DNA from: Falsirhodobacter algicola
GTDB taxonomy: Bacteria; Pseudomonadota; Alphaproteobacteria; Rhodobacterales; Rhodobacteraceae
DNA: 64,000 nt
Direction: 5' to 3'
Assembly (NCBI RefSeq): GCF_018279165.1
Contig: NZ_CP047289.1
Span: 558,001 to 622,000 of the forward strand
Position 1 is the first letter of the stretch, and every line of letters begins with the position of its first letter. The position numbers and the translations under genes were made by a program. The notes below the pieces were generated by a model. It saw only the letters and a list, made by a program, of their open reading frames with translations. It did not search any database and was not told the DNA's origin. Positions 1-12,607 of the stretch are shown here, one piece after another.

Positions 1-83
1 TCGTCTATCTTGGCGATGCGGAGACGTTCTCCGTCTCGCGCAATGCCCATGTCGCAACGTGGACCTATATCCGCAAGCTCTGA
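1..83 (+). CDS. C-terminal end of an unidentified protein (5' end outside window)
   Basis: Reading from base 3, an open frame runs in from the left edge and stops at TGA 81-83, giving about 26 residues that end in TWTYIRKL. It lies 66 bp upstream of obgE on the same strand. I do not recognise the fragment. In related bacteria rplU, rpmA and a small acetyltransferase often precede obgE, but nothing in these residues proves that identity. Confidence 0.45.
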   Translation, partial: VYLGDAETFSVSRNAHVATWTYIRKL

Positions 84-2278
<2,195 letters not shown>

Positions 2279-2288
2279 GGAGGATCGG

Positions 2289-3545
2289 ATGGACGACGCA
2301 GCGGTGGCGGATCTGATGCAGGCGATCGGCGCTAAGGCGCGGGCGGCGGCGGCGGAGCTGGCCTTCGCGCCAGTCGAGGCCAAGCGCCGTGCCCTGCTGG
2401 CCGCCGCCGATGCCGTCCATGCGGGGCAGGACGCGATCCTTGCCGCCAATGCCGCCGATGTGGAGGCCGCGAAGGCCCGCGGCATTTCCGGCGCCTTCCT
2501 CGATCGTTTGATCCTCGATGCAGGGCGCATCGCCGGGGTGGAAGGCGCGCTGCGCGACATCGCGGCGCAGGACGATCCCGTAGGGCAGGTGATCGCAGAA
2601 TGGGACCGCCCGAACGGGCTGAACATCCGCCGCGTCCGCACGCCCCTTGGCGTGGTCGGCGTCATCTATGAAAGCCGTCCGAATGTCACCGCCGATGCGG
2701 GCGCGCTGTGCCTGAAGGCCGGCAATGCCGTGATCCTGCGCGGCGGCAGCGAAAGCGCGCAGTCCTCGGCGGCGATCCATGCCTGCCTACAGGCGGGGCT
2801 GGTCGCGGCGGGGCTGCCGAAGGATGCCATCCAGCTCGTTCCCGTGCAGGACCGCGCGGCGGTGGCCGAAATGCTCCGCATGAACGAGCATATCGACGTC
2901 ATCGTGCCGCGCGGGGGCAAGGGCCTCGTCGGTCTGGTCCAGCGCGAGGCGCGGGTGCCGGTCTTTGCGCATCTGGAGGGGATCAACCACGTCTATGTCG
3001 ATGGGGCGGCCGATCCGGCCAAGGCGATGGCGGTGGTCGTGAACTCCAAGGCGCGGCGGGTCGGGGTTTGCGGTGCGGCGGAATGTCTGCTGATCGACCG
3101 CGCCTTTGGCGCCGGGGCCGATCTGGTGCGCGGCCTTCAGGAGGCGGGGATCGAGGTGCGGGCCGAAGGCGCGCTGGCTGAATTGCCCGGCGTCGTTCCG
3201 GCGCAGGAGGAGGATTTCGGCCAAGAATTCCTCGCCCCCGTCATCGCCCTGCGGGAGGTGGACGGCGTGGACGGCGCGATTGCGCATATCCGCCGCTTCG
3301 GCTCGGGCCATACCGATGCGGTCGTGACCGAGGATGCGGCCGTGGCGGCGCGGTTCTTCCAGCGGCTCGATTCGGCCATTCTGCTGCAGAACGCCTCCAC
3401 GCAGTTCGCCGACGGGGGTGAATTCGGGATGGGCGGAGAGATCGGGATCGCGACGGGCAAGATGCACGCGCGCGGCCCCGTGGGGGCCGAGCAGCTGACG
3501 AGCTTCAAATACCTCGTGACCGGCGATGGAACGGTCCGCCCCTAG
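2289..3545 (+). CDS. proA: gamma-glutamyl phosphate reductase
   Basis: NADPH-dependent reduction of glutamyl 5-phosphate to glutamate semialdehyde, the second step of proline synthesis; works directly on the ProB product. The 418-residue protein is the usual length and shows family motifs such as [17 protein letters not shown] and the catalytic cysteine context VGVCGAAE. A good ribosome site (GAGGAGGAT) precedes the ATG. The TAG stop lies within CTAG 3542-3545, whose other strand is the stop of chpT. Confidence 0.97.
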   Translation: MDDAAVADLMQAIGAKARAAAAELAFAPVEAKRRALLAAADAVHAGQDAILAANAADVEAAKARGISGAFLDRLILDAGRIAGVEGALRDIAAQDDPVGQVIAEWDRPNGLNIRRVRTPLGVVGVIYESRPNVTADAGALCLKAGNAVILRGGSESAQSSAAIHACLQAGLVAAGLPKDAIQLVPVQDRAAVAEMLRMNEHIDVIVPRGGKGLVGLVQREARVPVFAHLEGINHVYVDGAADPAKAMAVVVNSKARRVGVCGAAECLLIDRAFGAGADLVRGLQEAGIEVRAEGALAELPGVVPAQEEDFGQEFLAPVIALREVDGVDGAIAHIRRFGSGHTDAVVTEDAAVAARFFQRLDSAILLQNASTQFADGGEFGMGGEIGIATGKMHARGPVGAEQLTSFKYLVTGDGTVRP

Positions 3546-4105
3546 AAGGCGATGGCGATACCCCCCTCGGACCGGGTCAGCGAGGGGGTCCCGCCCGCCG
3601 CGGCGATGGCGCTGCGGGCCAGCGCAAACTGCACGGTCGCGGCGGTCAGATCGCCCGTCCCTTCGGTCAGCAGTTCCCATGGCGCATCCCGCAGGCGCCG
3701 CGCTTCGGCATGAAGGCTGCGCTCGGACGTGATGGTAATGCTGCCGCCATAGGCGAGCGCGGTTTCCATGCACTGGATCAGCAGGAACAGGATCCGCGCC
3801 TCGGTCCGGCTGACGGCACCGGGCTGCCAGTCGATGGTGATGCGGCCGTTCATCGCGCCAAGGATCGACCGGATCTCGGCCACGCCGATCGGGGCCTCGG
3901 CCGGGGCACCGAAGGCGATGCGCAGGAAACGGATGCGGGCGCTGGCATGGGCGATGCTTTCGGACATCAGCGTCATCTCGGGGCTGGCGGGCACGCCCGT
4001 CATCGCCAGAAGCTCCATCCCGTTGCCGATCGCGCCGATCGGGTTGATAAGGTCATGACAGATACGCGAACCGATCAATGTGCTCAGATCGGAAATTTCA
4101 GTCAT
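3542..4105 (-). CDS. chpT: ChpT-like histidine phosphotransferase
   Basis: Resembles the alphaproteobacterial ChpT family, dimeric phosphotransferases that pass phosphate from the hybrid kinase CckA to CtrA. The 187-residue product carries the family signature [14 protein letters not shown], with the probable phospho-acceptor His17, followed by a degenerate ATPase-like fold. An upstream in-frame ATG at 4144 would add 13 residues but would run into the DUF3553 gene; 4105 is preferred because CGGAG sits 6 nt upstream and the product then begins with MTEISDL, as in relatives. No ctrA or cckA is in this window, so the pathway role is inferred from the family. Confidence 0.85.
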   Translation of the reverse strand: MTEISDLSTLIGSRICHDLINPIGAIGNGMELLAMTGVPASPEMTLMSESIAHASARIRFLRIAFGAPAEAPIGVAEIRSILGAMNGRITIDWQPGAVSRTEARILFLLIQCMETALAYGGSITITSERSLHAEARRLRDAPWELLTEGTGDLTAATVQFALARSAIAAAGGTPSLTRSEGGIAIAF

Positions 4106-4116
4106 CGGAGGCTCCG
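4106..4116. promoter_or_regulatory. palindromic Shine-Dalgarno shared by divergent chpT and DUF3553 gene
   Basis: CGGAG-g-CTCCG is a perfect dyad within the 13 bp between two divergent start codons. On the plus strand it supplies GGAGG 7 nt before ATG 4119. On the minus strand it supplies CGGAG 6 nt before ATG 4105. No room remains for a promoter between the genes, so each promoter must lie inside the other coding region. Confidence 0.6.
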
Positions 4117-4118
4117 CC

Positions 4119-4289
4119 ATGAACGAGATACTTGAACCGGGCATGCTTGTCCGGCATCCCGCGCAGCCTGACTGGGGCCTTGGTCAGGTGCAATCGCGAA
4201 TCGGCATGCGGGTCACGGTGAATTTCGAACATGCGGGCAAGGTCGCCATCGACGGGCGCGAGGTGCATCTGGTCCCGGTCTTCGAATGA
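4119..4289 (+). CDS. DUF3553 domain small protein
   Basis: A 56-residue protein beginning MNEILEPGMLVRHP and containing WGLGQVQS, VTVNFEHAGK and a C-terminal VHLVPVF, matching the small DUF3553 family of alphaproteobacteria. The fold is probably a small beta-barrel (KOW/SH3-like), but I cannot give a function. It starts 13 bp from chpT on the other strand and is followed after 16 bp by olsB, with which it may be cotranscribed. Confidence 0.75.
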   Translation: MNEILEPGMLVRHPAQPDWGLGQVQSRIGMRVTVNFEHAGKVAIDGREVHLVPVFE

Positions 4290-4305
4290 GGAGTGTGATT
4301 GACAG

Positions 4306-5118
4306 GTGCCGCGGCCAGCGGATACGGCAATCGTCATGATGGCGGACGAAGCGTATTTGACCCTGCGTTTGGCGCGGGATGACCGGGACCTGATGGCCGC
4401 GCAGCGGCTGCGTTATCGCGTCTTCGTCGAGGAACTGGGCGCGGACGGCCCGATGGTCGATCACGACCGGCGGCTGGAATGCGACCGCTTCGATCCGTAT
4501 TTCGAGCATCTCCTGCTGATCGACAAGCGGCGCGATGCGGCGGCGCTGGATGATGTGGTGGGGGCGTATCGGCTTTTGTCTTCGGCGCGGGCGGATCAGG
4601 CGGGGGGGTTCTACTCGGCCACCGAATACGATCTGTCGCCGCTTCTGGCCACGGGGCGGAACCTTTTGGAACTGGGCCGGTCCTGTGTGCACCGCGATTT
4701 CCGGGGCGGTATGGCGATGATGCTGCTGTGGAACGGCCTTGCCGCCTATGTGCTGGAGCGGGGGATCGAGATCCTGTTCGGGCCTGCAAGCTTTCACGGC
4801 ACGGATGCGGGGCGGCTGGCGCTGCCGTTGGCATGGCTGCACCACCATCACCTCGCCCCCGAGGAGTTGCGCGTGACCGCGCGCCCCGCGCAGCGCCAGC
4901 CGATGGATCTGATCGCCGCCGACGCCCTCGATCGCAAGGCCGCGATGCTGGCGATCCCGTCGCTGATCAAGGCCTATCTGCGCTTTGGCGGTTTCGTCGG
5001 CGAGGGCGCTTGGATCGACCGCGAGTTCAACACCACCGATGTCTGTCTGGTCATGGACACGGGGCGCATGTCGGAACGGCATCGCGAATTCTACGCACGC
5101 AAGGGACATGACGGATGA
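4306..5118 (+). CDS. olsB: L-ornithine N(alpha)-acyltransferase (ornithine lipid synthesis)
   Basis: OlsB transfers a 3-hydroxyacyl chain from acyl carrier protein to the alpha-amino group of ornithine, making lyso-ornithine lipid. The 270-residue GNAT-type protein shows the family features RLRYRVFVEELGADGP near the N terminus, LLELGRSCVHRDFRGG in the acyl-binding core, and FNTTDVCLVMD near the end. The GTG at 4306 is chosen because GAGGAG sits about 12 nt upstream; ATG codons at 4336 and 4339 are alternatives that start closer to the conserved region. The stop overlaps olsA by ATGA. Confidence 0.92.
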   Translation: MPRPADTAIVMMADEAYLTLRLARDDRDLMAAQRLRYRVFVEELGADGPMVDHDRRLECDRFDPYFEHLLLIDKRRDAAALDDVVGAYRLLSSARADQAGGFYSATEYDLSPLLATGRNLLELGRSCVHRDFRGGMAMMLLWNGLAAYVLERGIEILFGPASFHGTDAGRLALPLAWLHHHHLAPEELRVTARPAQRQPMDLIAADALDRKAAMLAIPSLIKAYLRFGGFVGEGAWIDREFNTTDVCLVMDTGRMSERHREFYARKGHDG

Positions 5119-5936
5119 CGTGGCAGGACGGCGACATGGCCTTTGCGCCGATCGGGTGGCGCGGTTGGATGCGGCTGATCTGGCGGGCGCCGCTGCTGCT
5201 CTTGATCAATTTCGGCTGCCTTGCGCTTTTGTGCCTCGTCCGATTGGTCGAACGGCCGCTTTTCGATCTGCGCCGACCGATCACGCCGTGGATCACGCAA
5301 TTCGTCTGCATCAGCTCTCTCTGGACGATGGGGATCCGCCTGCGCCGTCATGGGCGCGCGATGGAAGAGCGGGGCGCGATCGTCGCCAATCACGCAAGCT
5401 GGCTCGATATCTACACGCTGAACGCCTGCGCCCGGATCTATTTCGTGTCCAAGGCAGAGGTCGCGCGTTGGCCGGGCATCGGCTGGCTGGCCCGCGCGAC
5501 GGGTACGGTGTTCATCAACCGCCGGGGCGCAGAGGCCCGCGCCCAGCAGCATTTGTTCGAAGAACGCCTGCGCGCCGGGCACCATCTGCTGTTCTTCCCC
5601 GAAGGAACCAGCACGGACGGTCGCCGGATTATCCCATTCAAATCAACCCTCTTTGCGGCGTTCTTTGCAGAGGATCTGAAGGACGATATGGCGATCCAGC
5701 CCGTCACCGTCGCCTATCACGCGCCGCCCGGCACCGATCCGCGGTTCCATGGCTGGTGGGGCGGCATGCCGTTCGGGCCGCATATGAAACAGATGCTTGC
5801 CGCGCCGCCCGGCGGGGCGGTGGATGTGACGTTCCACGATCCGATCCCGGTGGCCGAGGCGGGCAATCGCAAGGTGCTGACGCAGCGGGCCGAAGCGGCC
5901 GTACGATCCGCCCATCCCTGCGGCACCCTGACCTGA
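5115..5936 (+). CDS. olsA: lyso-ornithine lipid O-acyltransferase
   Basis: PlsC-family membrane acyltransferase that adds the second fatty acyl chain to lyso-ornithine lipid, completing the phosphorus-free ornithine lipid. It has 273 residues, with hydrophobic segments near 25-45 and 60-75, the catalytic HX4D motif (His93, Asp98 in NHASWLD) and the downstream FPEGTS motif. The ATGA overlap with olsB supports this substrate rather than general lysophosphatidic acid, though OlsA proteins can use both. It ends 4 bp before the convergent racemase gene. Confidence 0.9.
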   Translation: MTWQDGDMAFAPIGWRGWMRLIWRAPLLLLINFGCLALLCLVRLVERPLFDLRRPITPWITQFVCISSLWTMGIRLRRHGRAMEERGAIVANHASWLDIYTLNACARIYFVSKAEVARWPGIGWLARATGTVFINRRGAEARAQQHLFEERLRAGHHLLFFPEGTSTDGRRIIPFKSTLFAAFFAEDLKDDMAIQPVTVAYHAPPGTDPRFHGWWGGMPFGPHMKQMLAAPPGGAVDVTFHDPIPVAEAGNRKVLTQRAEAAVRSAHPCGTLT

Positions 5937-5940
5937 GGCA

Positions 5941-6591
5941 TCAGGCAAGTGTGGCGATGATCGCCCGCGCCAGATGCGCCGAGGCCGTGACCCCGTCGAT
6001 CAGCGGCACGCCGGTCCGGGCCTGAAGATCGGCGCGCAGGGGCGCCATGCCGGCGCATCCAAGGGCGACGGCCCGCGCGCCATCGCCGGCTGCGGCGGTG
6101 ATCTCTTCGGCAAGGCGGGCGCGGGTGGCCTCGCTCCCTTCCTCCACGGTCAGGACGGGCAGGCCGCTGGCCCGGACGGCAAGGCAGGCCCCGGACATCC
6201 CAGAGCGGGCGATGTTCCCCTCCAGCACCGGAACCGAGACGGGCAACGTCGTCACCACCGCGAATGCGCCATAGGTCAGCGTGCCGACCGTATAGGCCGC
6301 TTGCCCGATCCCGATCACCGGGCAGTGGGCTGCGGCGCGCAATTCCTCGAGGCCGGTATCGTCGAAACAGGCGATCACGATCGCATCGGCGGCCAGCGCC
6401 TCTGCGGCGGGCAGCATGGCCCGCAGCCCGGCCACCGCCTCCGCCCCATCCTTGGGCCCTTGGATGGCCGGGGGGCCGCCGGTATTGGTCCAGCCGATGA
6501 TCTCGGCCTCGGGCAGGGCCGCGCGGGCGGCGGCAACGATGTCATCGGTCATCGACGCGGTGGAGTTGGGATTGAGATACAGCAGCCGCAT
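5941..6591 (-). CDS. Asp/Glu/hydantoin racemase family protein
   Basis: A 216-residue member of the Asp/Glu racemase superfamily (cofactor-independent, two-cysteine enzymes), closest in character to hydantoin racemases. It begins MRLLYLNPNST and has the paired catalytic cysteine contexts IACFDDTGL and VALGCAGM. It is the last gene of a five-gene ABC transporter operon, 6 bp after a permease, which suggests that it acts on the imported compound. The true substrate (hydantoin, amino acid or related) cannot be read from the sequence. Confidence 0.85.
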   Translation of the reverse strand: MRLLYLNPNSTASMTDDIVAAARAALPEAEIIGWTNTGGPPAIQGPKDGAEAVAGLRAMLPAAEALAADAIVIACFDDTGLEELRAAAHCPVIGIGQAAYTVGTLTYGAFAVVTTLPVSVPVLEGNIARSGMSGACLAVRASGLPVLTVEEGSEATRARLAEEITAAAGDGARAVALGCAGMAPLRADLQARTGVPLIDGVTASAHLARAIIATLA

Positions 6592-6597
6592 CGCGGA

Positions 6598-7434
6598 TCA
6601 GACCCCTTTGCCCGCATCCGAACCCAGCCGCGCCCGGCGCCGCGCCATGACCCAAGCCAGCAGCAGGAACGCCCCGATGATCAGCAGCGAAAACGCCGTG
6701 GTCAGCGTCCCGAGGGCATAGACGACGGGCGTCGTGACATTCGTCGTCATCCCGAAAATCTCCAGCGGGAGGGTGTTGTAGCTGCCGGCCGTCAGCAGCG
6801 TGCGCGCGAATTCGTCATAGCTGAGGGTGAAGCCGAACAGCGCCACCCCGATCAGCGAGGGCGCGATGATCGGCAGCACCACGAAGCGGATCGTCTGCCA
6901 CGCGCTTGCCCCCTGATCGCGGGCCGCTTCCTCATAGCTGCGGTCGAAGCGGTTGAAGACGGCGAACATGATCAGAAGGCCGAAGGGCAGCGTCCATGTC
7001 AGCTGCGCGCCGAAGCCCGATGTCGCCCAATGCACCTTCAGACCCAATTGGTTGAAGATCAGCCCGACGCCGAGCGAGATGAGGATCGAGGGGATCACCA
7101 ACGAGGCGATGGTTGCATAGAACAGCAGGCCCGATCCGGGAAACCGTTTGCGGAAGGCAAGGCCCGCCATGACCGACACGACGACCGTCGTGACCATCAC
7201 CATCAGACCAAGGGCGAAGGAACGGCGGAACGCGCCCCAGATGTCGCCGACCGCCTGCTGCTGAAACAGCTCATGGAACCAGTTCAGCGACACGCCGCGC
7301 ATCGGGAAGGTCAGCCCGCCCTCCGGCCCTTGGAAGCTGAGGATGCCGATCGTGATCGTCGGCCCATAGAGGAACAGCACGAACAGGGCGAAGACGACGC
7401 TGAGGACGTAGAAGCTGCGGGGGCGTTTCTCCAT
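6598..7434 (-). CDS. ABC transporter permease, PotC-like
   Basis: A 278-residue inner-membrane permease of the spermidine/putrescine type, with about six hydrophobic segments and the EAA-type loop EEAARDQGASAWQTIRFVVLP that contacts the ATPase. It begins 4 bp after the stop of the partner permease. The PotC resemblance shows the transporter class only; substrates of this class also include other amines and carboxylates. Confidence 0.9.
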   Translation of the reverse strand: MEKRPRSFYVLSVVFALFVLFLYGPTITIGILSFQGPEGGLTFPMRGVSLNWFHELFQQQAVGDIWGAFRRSFALGLMVMVTTVVVSVMAGLAFRKRFPGSGLLFYATIASLVIPSILISLGVGLIFNQLGLKVHWATSGFGAQLTWTLPFGLLIMFAVFNRFDRSYEEAARDQGASAWQTIRFVVLPIIAPSLIGVALFGFTLSYDEFARTLLTAGSYNTLPLEIFGMTTNVTTPVVYALGTLTTAFSLLIIGAFLLLAWVMARRRARLGSDAGKGV

Positions 7435-7438
7435 GAGG

Positions 7439-8296
7439 TCAGAGCTCCTTGCGGATGTTGACGAAGCGCAGCAGGATCGCGATCATGATCAGCACGGTGC
7501 AGAGCAGCACCACCGCCGTCGCAGCCGCCGACGGATATTGCAAAAGCCCGATATCGTTGGAGATGAGCCGCCCGACATTGGCCCGCTGCGAGCCCGACAT
7601 GAAGCGCACGGTGATGAAATCCCCCATCACCAGCGTCAGCACGAAGATCGTGCCGATCATGATGCCCGGTTTCGTCAGCGGGATGATCACGTGGACCAGC
7701 GTCTGGAACCCGCTCGCGCCGTTGTCGCGCGCCGCCTCGATCAGGTTGCGGTCGATCCGCATCATCGTGTTGAAGATCGGCACCACCATGAACAGCGTGT
7801 AGAGGTGCACGAAGGCGAGGATCACCGAGAAATCGGAATAGAGCAGCCATTCCAGCGGCTCGTCGATCACGCCCCATGACATCAGCGCCTGATTGGCAAT
7901 CCCGTTACGGCCAAGGAACGGAATCCACGAGATCATGCGGATGATGTTCGAGGTCCAGAACGGGATCGTGCAGAGCAGGAAGAGCGCGATCTGCACCGTC
8001 TGCGAGCGGATGTGAAAGGCGAGGAAATAGGCCACGGTGAAGCCGATCGCCAGCGTCATCGCCCATGTGATGAAGGCATAGCGGAACGTGGCGGCAAAGA
8101 CCTTGTACGTCACCGGAGAGCCGAAGAGGAACTGGTAATTCTCCAGGCTGAAGGCCGGGATGATCGAAAACTCGGTCGCCTGCCAGAAACTGACGATCAC
8201 GATGGTGATGATCGGCGCCAGCAGAAAGCCCAGCAGCACCACCGTCAGCGGCGCTGCCTGAAGCCATCCCGTCACCGTCTCGCGGGTCACTTTCAT
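7439..8296 (-). CDS. ABC transporter permease, PotB-like
   Basis: A 285-residue permease with an N-terminal hydrophobic helix after MKVTRETVTGWLQ and the ATPase-contact loop IEAARDNGASGFQTL. The frame stays open upstream to 8557, but that extra part is arginine/histidine-rich and overlaps the binding-protein gene, so ATG 8296 is taken as the start. It pairs with the permease that follows to form the membrane channel. Confidence 0.9.
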   Translation of the reverse strand: MKVTRETVTGWLQAAPLTVVLLGFLLAPIITIVIVSFWQATEFSIIPAFSLENYQFLFGSPVTYKVFAATFRYAFITWAMTLAIGFTVAYFLAFHIRSQTVQIALFLLCTIPFWTSNIIRMISWIPFLGRNGIANQALMSWGVIDEPLEWLLYSDFSVILAFVHLYTLFMVVPIFNTMMRIDRNLIEAARDNGASGFQTLVHVIIPLTKPGIMIGTIFVLTLVMGDFITVRFMSGSQRANVGRLISNDIGLLQYPSAAATAVVLLCTVLIMIAILLRFVNIRKEL

Positions 8297-8361
8297 CGGG
8301 GTGCTGCCCTTCACTTCGGCTTGGACGTGGGGCCGGGGGCGCGGTGCCCCCGGCATCGGCA

Positions 8362-9627
8362 TCAGGAGGCGATGAACTCGTTCCATTTGCGGACCATGTA
8401 CTGGTTCTCGTCCATGACGGCGTTCCAGCAGGCGACATGCCCCATGCGTTCGTAGAAGGAGCCGCCGTCGCGCACCTCGCCCACCTCGGCCAGCTTGTCG
8501 CCGGTGGGGCTGGTGATGACATCGGTCGCGGGCTTGCCCTCGAACCAATAGCCCCACTCGTTCTCGGTCATGAAGTCCTTGGAGGTTTCGGGAACGGCCG
8601 AATAATAGCCCTGACGCATCAGATAGCCGCCGACCCAGCCCGACAGATACCAGTTGATGTAGTCATAGGCCGCATCCAGCTCCATCCCCGAGAGGGATTT
8701 CGACAGGCCGAGACCGCCGCCCCAGCTGCGATAGCCTTCCTTCAGCGGTTGGTACACGCAAGGGATGCCGCGCGATTTCACGGCCGTGATGGCGGGCGAC
8801 CACATCGACTGGATCACCACCTCGCTGGAGGCCATGAGGTTCACGGATTCGTCGAACGTCTTCCAGAAGGCGCGGAATTGGCCGGCTTTCTTCGCCTCGG
8901 TGAAGATCGCCATGGTCTTGTCGATCTCGTCCCGGGTCATGTTGCCCTTGTCGCCATAGGTGATCTCGCCCATCGCTTCGCAGACCATGGCCATGTCCAT
9001 GATCCCGATGGAGGAGATGTCGAGCAGCGACGCCTTGCCCCGGAATTCGGGGTTCAGAAGCTCGGCCCAGCTGTCGATCGGGCGGCCGATCAGGTCGGGG
9101 CGGATGCCCAGCGTGTCGGCGTTGTAGATGGTCGGGATCAGGGTCATCCAGCCGGTTTCCTGATCGGCGAAGCTGGTGCTGCCGGGGCCTTCGACAAAGC
9201 CGACGCTGTGGGGCGCGGTGCCCTGCGCGATGTCGGTTTCCGGCGTCAGCTTGCCCGTGGTGAAGATCGGCACGATCCGGTCGTAATTCTGGATGCGGCT
9301 GGTATCCATCGCCTGCAGGTTGCCCGTCGGCCAGACCTTCTTGCAGATCCAGTATTCGATATCGGCGATGTCGAAGCTGCCCGGCTGCGTGGCCGCGCGC
9401 TGCGTCACGGCGTCGGAATCCAGCGCCGTCATCTCCAGCGAGAAGCCGAGATCTTCCTTCACCTTGTTGGCGACGTCGTTGAGGTTGGACACGCCCGTGC
9501 CGAACTGGCGCAGTGTGATGTTCTTGATCTCCTGCGCCCAGATCATCGGCGCAGGCAGGGCGGAGGCGCCAAGTGCGGCGGCACCGGATTTCAGGACGGA
9601 GCGGCGGGTATAACCGGCTTTCGACAT
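8362..9627 (-). CDS. ABC transporter periplasmic binding protein, PotD-like
   Basis: A 421-residue solute-binding protein. The N terminus carries a twin-arginine signal (TRRSVLKSGAAALGASALP) ending near APMIWAQ, so it is probably exported folded by Tat. The rest resembles extracellular solute-binding proteins of the spermidine/putrescine class. The start at 9627 is chosen because the upstream in-frame extension is not signal-like. It lies 65 bp before the permeases and 31 bp after the ATPase gene. Confidence 0.9.
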   Translation of the reverse strand: MSKAGYTRRSVLKSGAAALGASALPAPMIWAQEIKNITLRQFGTGVSNLNDVANKVKEDLGFSLEMTALDSDAVTQRAATQPGSFDIADIEYWICKKVWPTGNLQAMDTSRIQNYDRIVPIFTTGKLTPETDIAQGTAPHSVGFVEGPGSTSFADQETGWMTLIPTIYNADTLGIRPDLIGRPIDSWAELLNPEFRGKASLLDISSIGIMDMAMVCEAMGEITYGDKGNMTRDEIDKTMAIFTEAKKAGQFRAFWKTFDESVNLMASSEVVIQSMWSPAITAVKSRGIPCVYQPLKEGYRSWGGGLGLSKSLSGMELDAAYDYINWYLSGWVGGYLMRQGYYSAVPETSKDFMTENEWGYWFEGKPATDVITSPTGDKLAEVGEVRDGGSFYERMGHVACWNAVMDENQYMVRKWNEFIAS

Positions 9628-9658
9628 GGTCACGTTTCCCTCTGTTGGAGTGTCGCTG

Positions 9659-10633
<975 letters not shown>

Positions 10634-10856
10634 CGCTGTCCTTCCCGTGTCCCTGATCCGACGTAAGGGGAAGGCCGCGCCCGAATGCACCGAAAAGACA
10701 CTTTCCCCCGCCGCAAATCCGGGTTCGACTGGTTTTTGAGCAGCCTTCCACACAAAGCGCACGATTTCCGAAACAAGATTGTATTCGATCCGGTCGACAA
10801 GGCGTCCGGCATTGCGCGCAATCCCCCTCCCGCCCAAGGATCGGGGGAGAGATTGG

Positions 10857-11546
10857 ATGCATATGAATACGAGCCCGCGCCCCGCCGACCCCGAAACGAT
10901 CGCCGCCGATCTGGCGCTAGCGATCCACGAACACCGTCTCGCCCCCGGTACCAAACTGTCCGAGGACGAGGTGGCGGAGATTTACGGCGTGTCGCGCACG
11001 CAGATCCGCGCCGCGTTGCAACGGCTGGCGCATGACCGATTGGTGGAGCTTAAGCGCAATCGCGGTGCCTTCGTCGCCCGGCCCAGCGTGAGAGAGGCGC
11101 GGGAAGTGTTCGAAGCGCGCGCCCTGCTGGAGCCGCGGACGGCCCGATCCGCCGCCGCACGGATGACGGCGGACGATATCGCCGCCTTGCAGCGTCATAT
11201 CGACGAGGAACATGCCGCGATGCGCAGCGGCGATGCGGGGCGGGCGCTGCACTTGTCGAGCCGCTTCCATCTGGAGATCGCGCGGATCGCCGATCAGGCG
11301 ACCATCGCCGAGTTCATCGCCCAACTCGTGGCCCGTTCGTCGCTGATCATCGCGCTGTACTGGCACCGGCGCGGCGCGCTTTGCGAAAGCCACGCCCACC
11401 ACGCCCTCGTCCGCGCCTTCACCGAACGGGACGGCGATCTGGCCGAGGAATTGATGAAGAACCACTTGCTGGACCTTCTCAGCTCGCTCGATCTGCGGGG
11501 GCGGGCCTCCGCCCCGGCCACCCTGCGCGAGGCGTTGGGCGCATGA
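10857..11546 (+). CDS. GntR-family (FadR/FCD subfamily) transcriptional regulator
   Basis: A 229-residue regulator with an N-terminal winged helix-turn-helix ([25 protein letters not shown] at about 37-61, in pieces) and a C-terminal all-helical FCD ligand-binding domain ([16 protein letters not shown], then HLSSRFH and [11 protein letters not shown] with metal-binding histidines). It is divergent from the ABC operon and probably controls it, with the transported compound or its metabolite as effector. The ATG at 10857 has GGGGGAGA 7 nt upstream; ATG 10863 is an alternative. Confidence 0.9.
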   Translation: MHMNTSPRPADPETIAADLALAIHEHRLAPGTKLSEDEVAEIYGVSRTQIRAALQRLAHDRLVELKRNRGAFVARPSVREAREVFEARALLEPRTARSAAARMTADDIAALQRHIDEEHAAMRSGDAGRALHLSSRFHLEIARIADQATIAEFIAQLVARSSLIIALYWHRRGALCESHAHHALVRAFTERDGDLAEELMKNHLLDLLSSLDLRGRASAPATLREALGA

Positions 11547-12361
11547 TCCTGCGGAACATGTCACTGGCCGAGGTGGAGATGGTCCTCGACTGGGCGGCGG
11601 CAGAGGGGTGGAACCCCGGCCTCGACGATGCCGAGGCGTTCCACGCGGCCGATCCGGGTGGGTTCTTCTTGGCCGAGGTCGGGGGCGTTCCCGCCGCGGC
11701 CGTGTCCGTCGTCAATCACGACGATCGGAACGCGTTTCTCGGCCTCTATATCTGCCGGCCCGGGTTTCGGGGGCAGGGCATCGGTTTTGCCTTGTGGCAA
11801 CACGCCCTGCGCCATGCGGGTGACCGAGCCATCGGTCTGGACGGGGTGGAGGCGCAGCAGGCGAATTACATGCGTTCGGGGTTCGTGCGTCATGGCGCGA
11901 CCCTGCGTTTCGGAGGCCAGCTTCGGCCCGGCGATACGACCGGTATCGTCGAGGTTCAGCCCGGCGATATCGATCCCCTCATCACCCTCGATGCAAAGGC
12001 CGGAGGTCTGCGCCGGGCGGCATTCCTGCGCCGCTGGCTGGCCCCGAGCGCGACGCGGCGAACCGTCCGGATGCAGGACGGCACGGGATTCGCAACGGTC
12101 CGGCAGTGCCGCGAGGGGCTGAAGATCGGCCCCATCGTCGCGGAGAGTTCGGCAGAGGCCCTGCGGCTCGCCAGCGCCGCGGCGGACATCTTTCCCGGAT
12201 CGCCCGTCCTGATCGACATATGCGACAGCAATATCGGCCTGCGGGATCTGCTGCGGGAGCGGGGTTTCGCACCCGTCTTCGCGACGGCCCGGATGTATCG
12301 CGGAACGGCCCCCAAGGGCACGGCGCATATGCAGGCCATCGCCAGCATGGAGCTTGGGTGA
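11543..12361 (+). CDS. two-domain GNAT acetyltransferase
   Basis: A 272-residue protein with an N-terminal GNAT domain; the acetyl-CoA loop RGQGIG is at about 80-85. A C-terminal second domain (about 145-270) resembles the partner domain in YitH/DUF1248-type acetyltransferases. The substrate is unknown. Its ATG overlaps the GntR stop as ATGA, so it is cotranscribed and translationally coupled with the regulator, which suggests a role in the same catabolic or uptake system. Confidence 0.8.
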   Translation: MILRNMSLAEVEMVLDWAAAEGWNPGLDDAEAFHAADPGGFFLAEVGGVPAAAVSVVNHDDRNAFLGLYICRPGFRGQGIGFALWQHALRHAGDRAIGLDGVEAQQANYMRSGFVRHGATLRFGGQLRPGDTTGIVEVQPGDIDPLITLDAKAGGLRRAAFLRRWLAPSATRRTVRMQDGTGFATVRQCREGLKIGPIVAESSAEALRLASAAADIFPGSPVLIDICDSNIGLRDLLRERGFAPVFATARMYRGTAPKGTAHMQAIASMELG

Positions 12362-12429
12362 TAGCATCCTGCACAGCCGAACAAGCCTATGCGGCCCAGC
12401 AGTCTATCGCATTGTTTTTTGTGGTAAAC

Positions 12430-12504
<75 letters not shown>

Positions 12505-12517
12505 ACTTGTGGGGCGG

Positions 12518-12546
12518 TTATTAGCCAAGGCGGTTGTCAGCCGCAA
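12518..12546 (-). promoter_or_regulatory. probable promoter of tRNA-Gln
   Basis: Upstream of the tRNA on the minus strand, TTGCGG (12546-12541) and TAATAA (12523-12518) are separated by exactly 17 bp, with the -10 box 13 bp before the mature 5' end. The sequence just after the -10 is GC-rich (CCGCCCC), as in stringently controlled stable-RNA promoters. Confidence 0.5.
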
Positions 12547-12607
12547 GAGGAAAAATGAAAAAATCCGCCACGTTGCCGAAGCTCTTGGCGGAGGGTAGGA
12601 GCAGGGC

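Noticed and set aside
10634-10856. Operator for the GntR regulator in the divergent promoter region
   Set aside because: I looked for the short inverted repeats typical of FadR-type sites; only half-matches such as GATTGTATTC were seen, with no symmetric partner.
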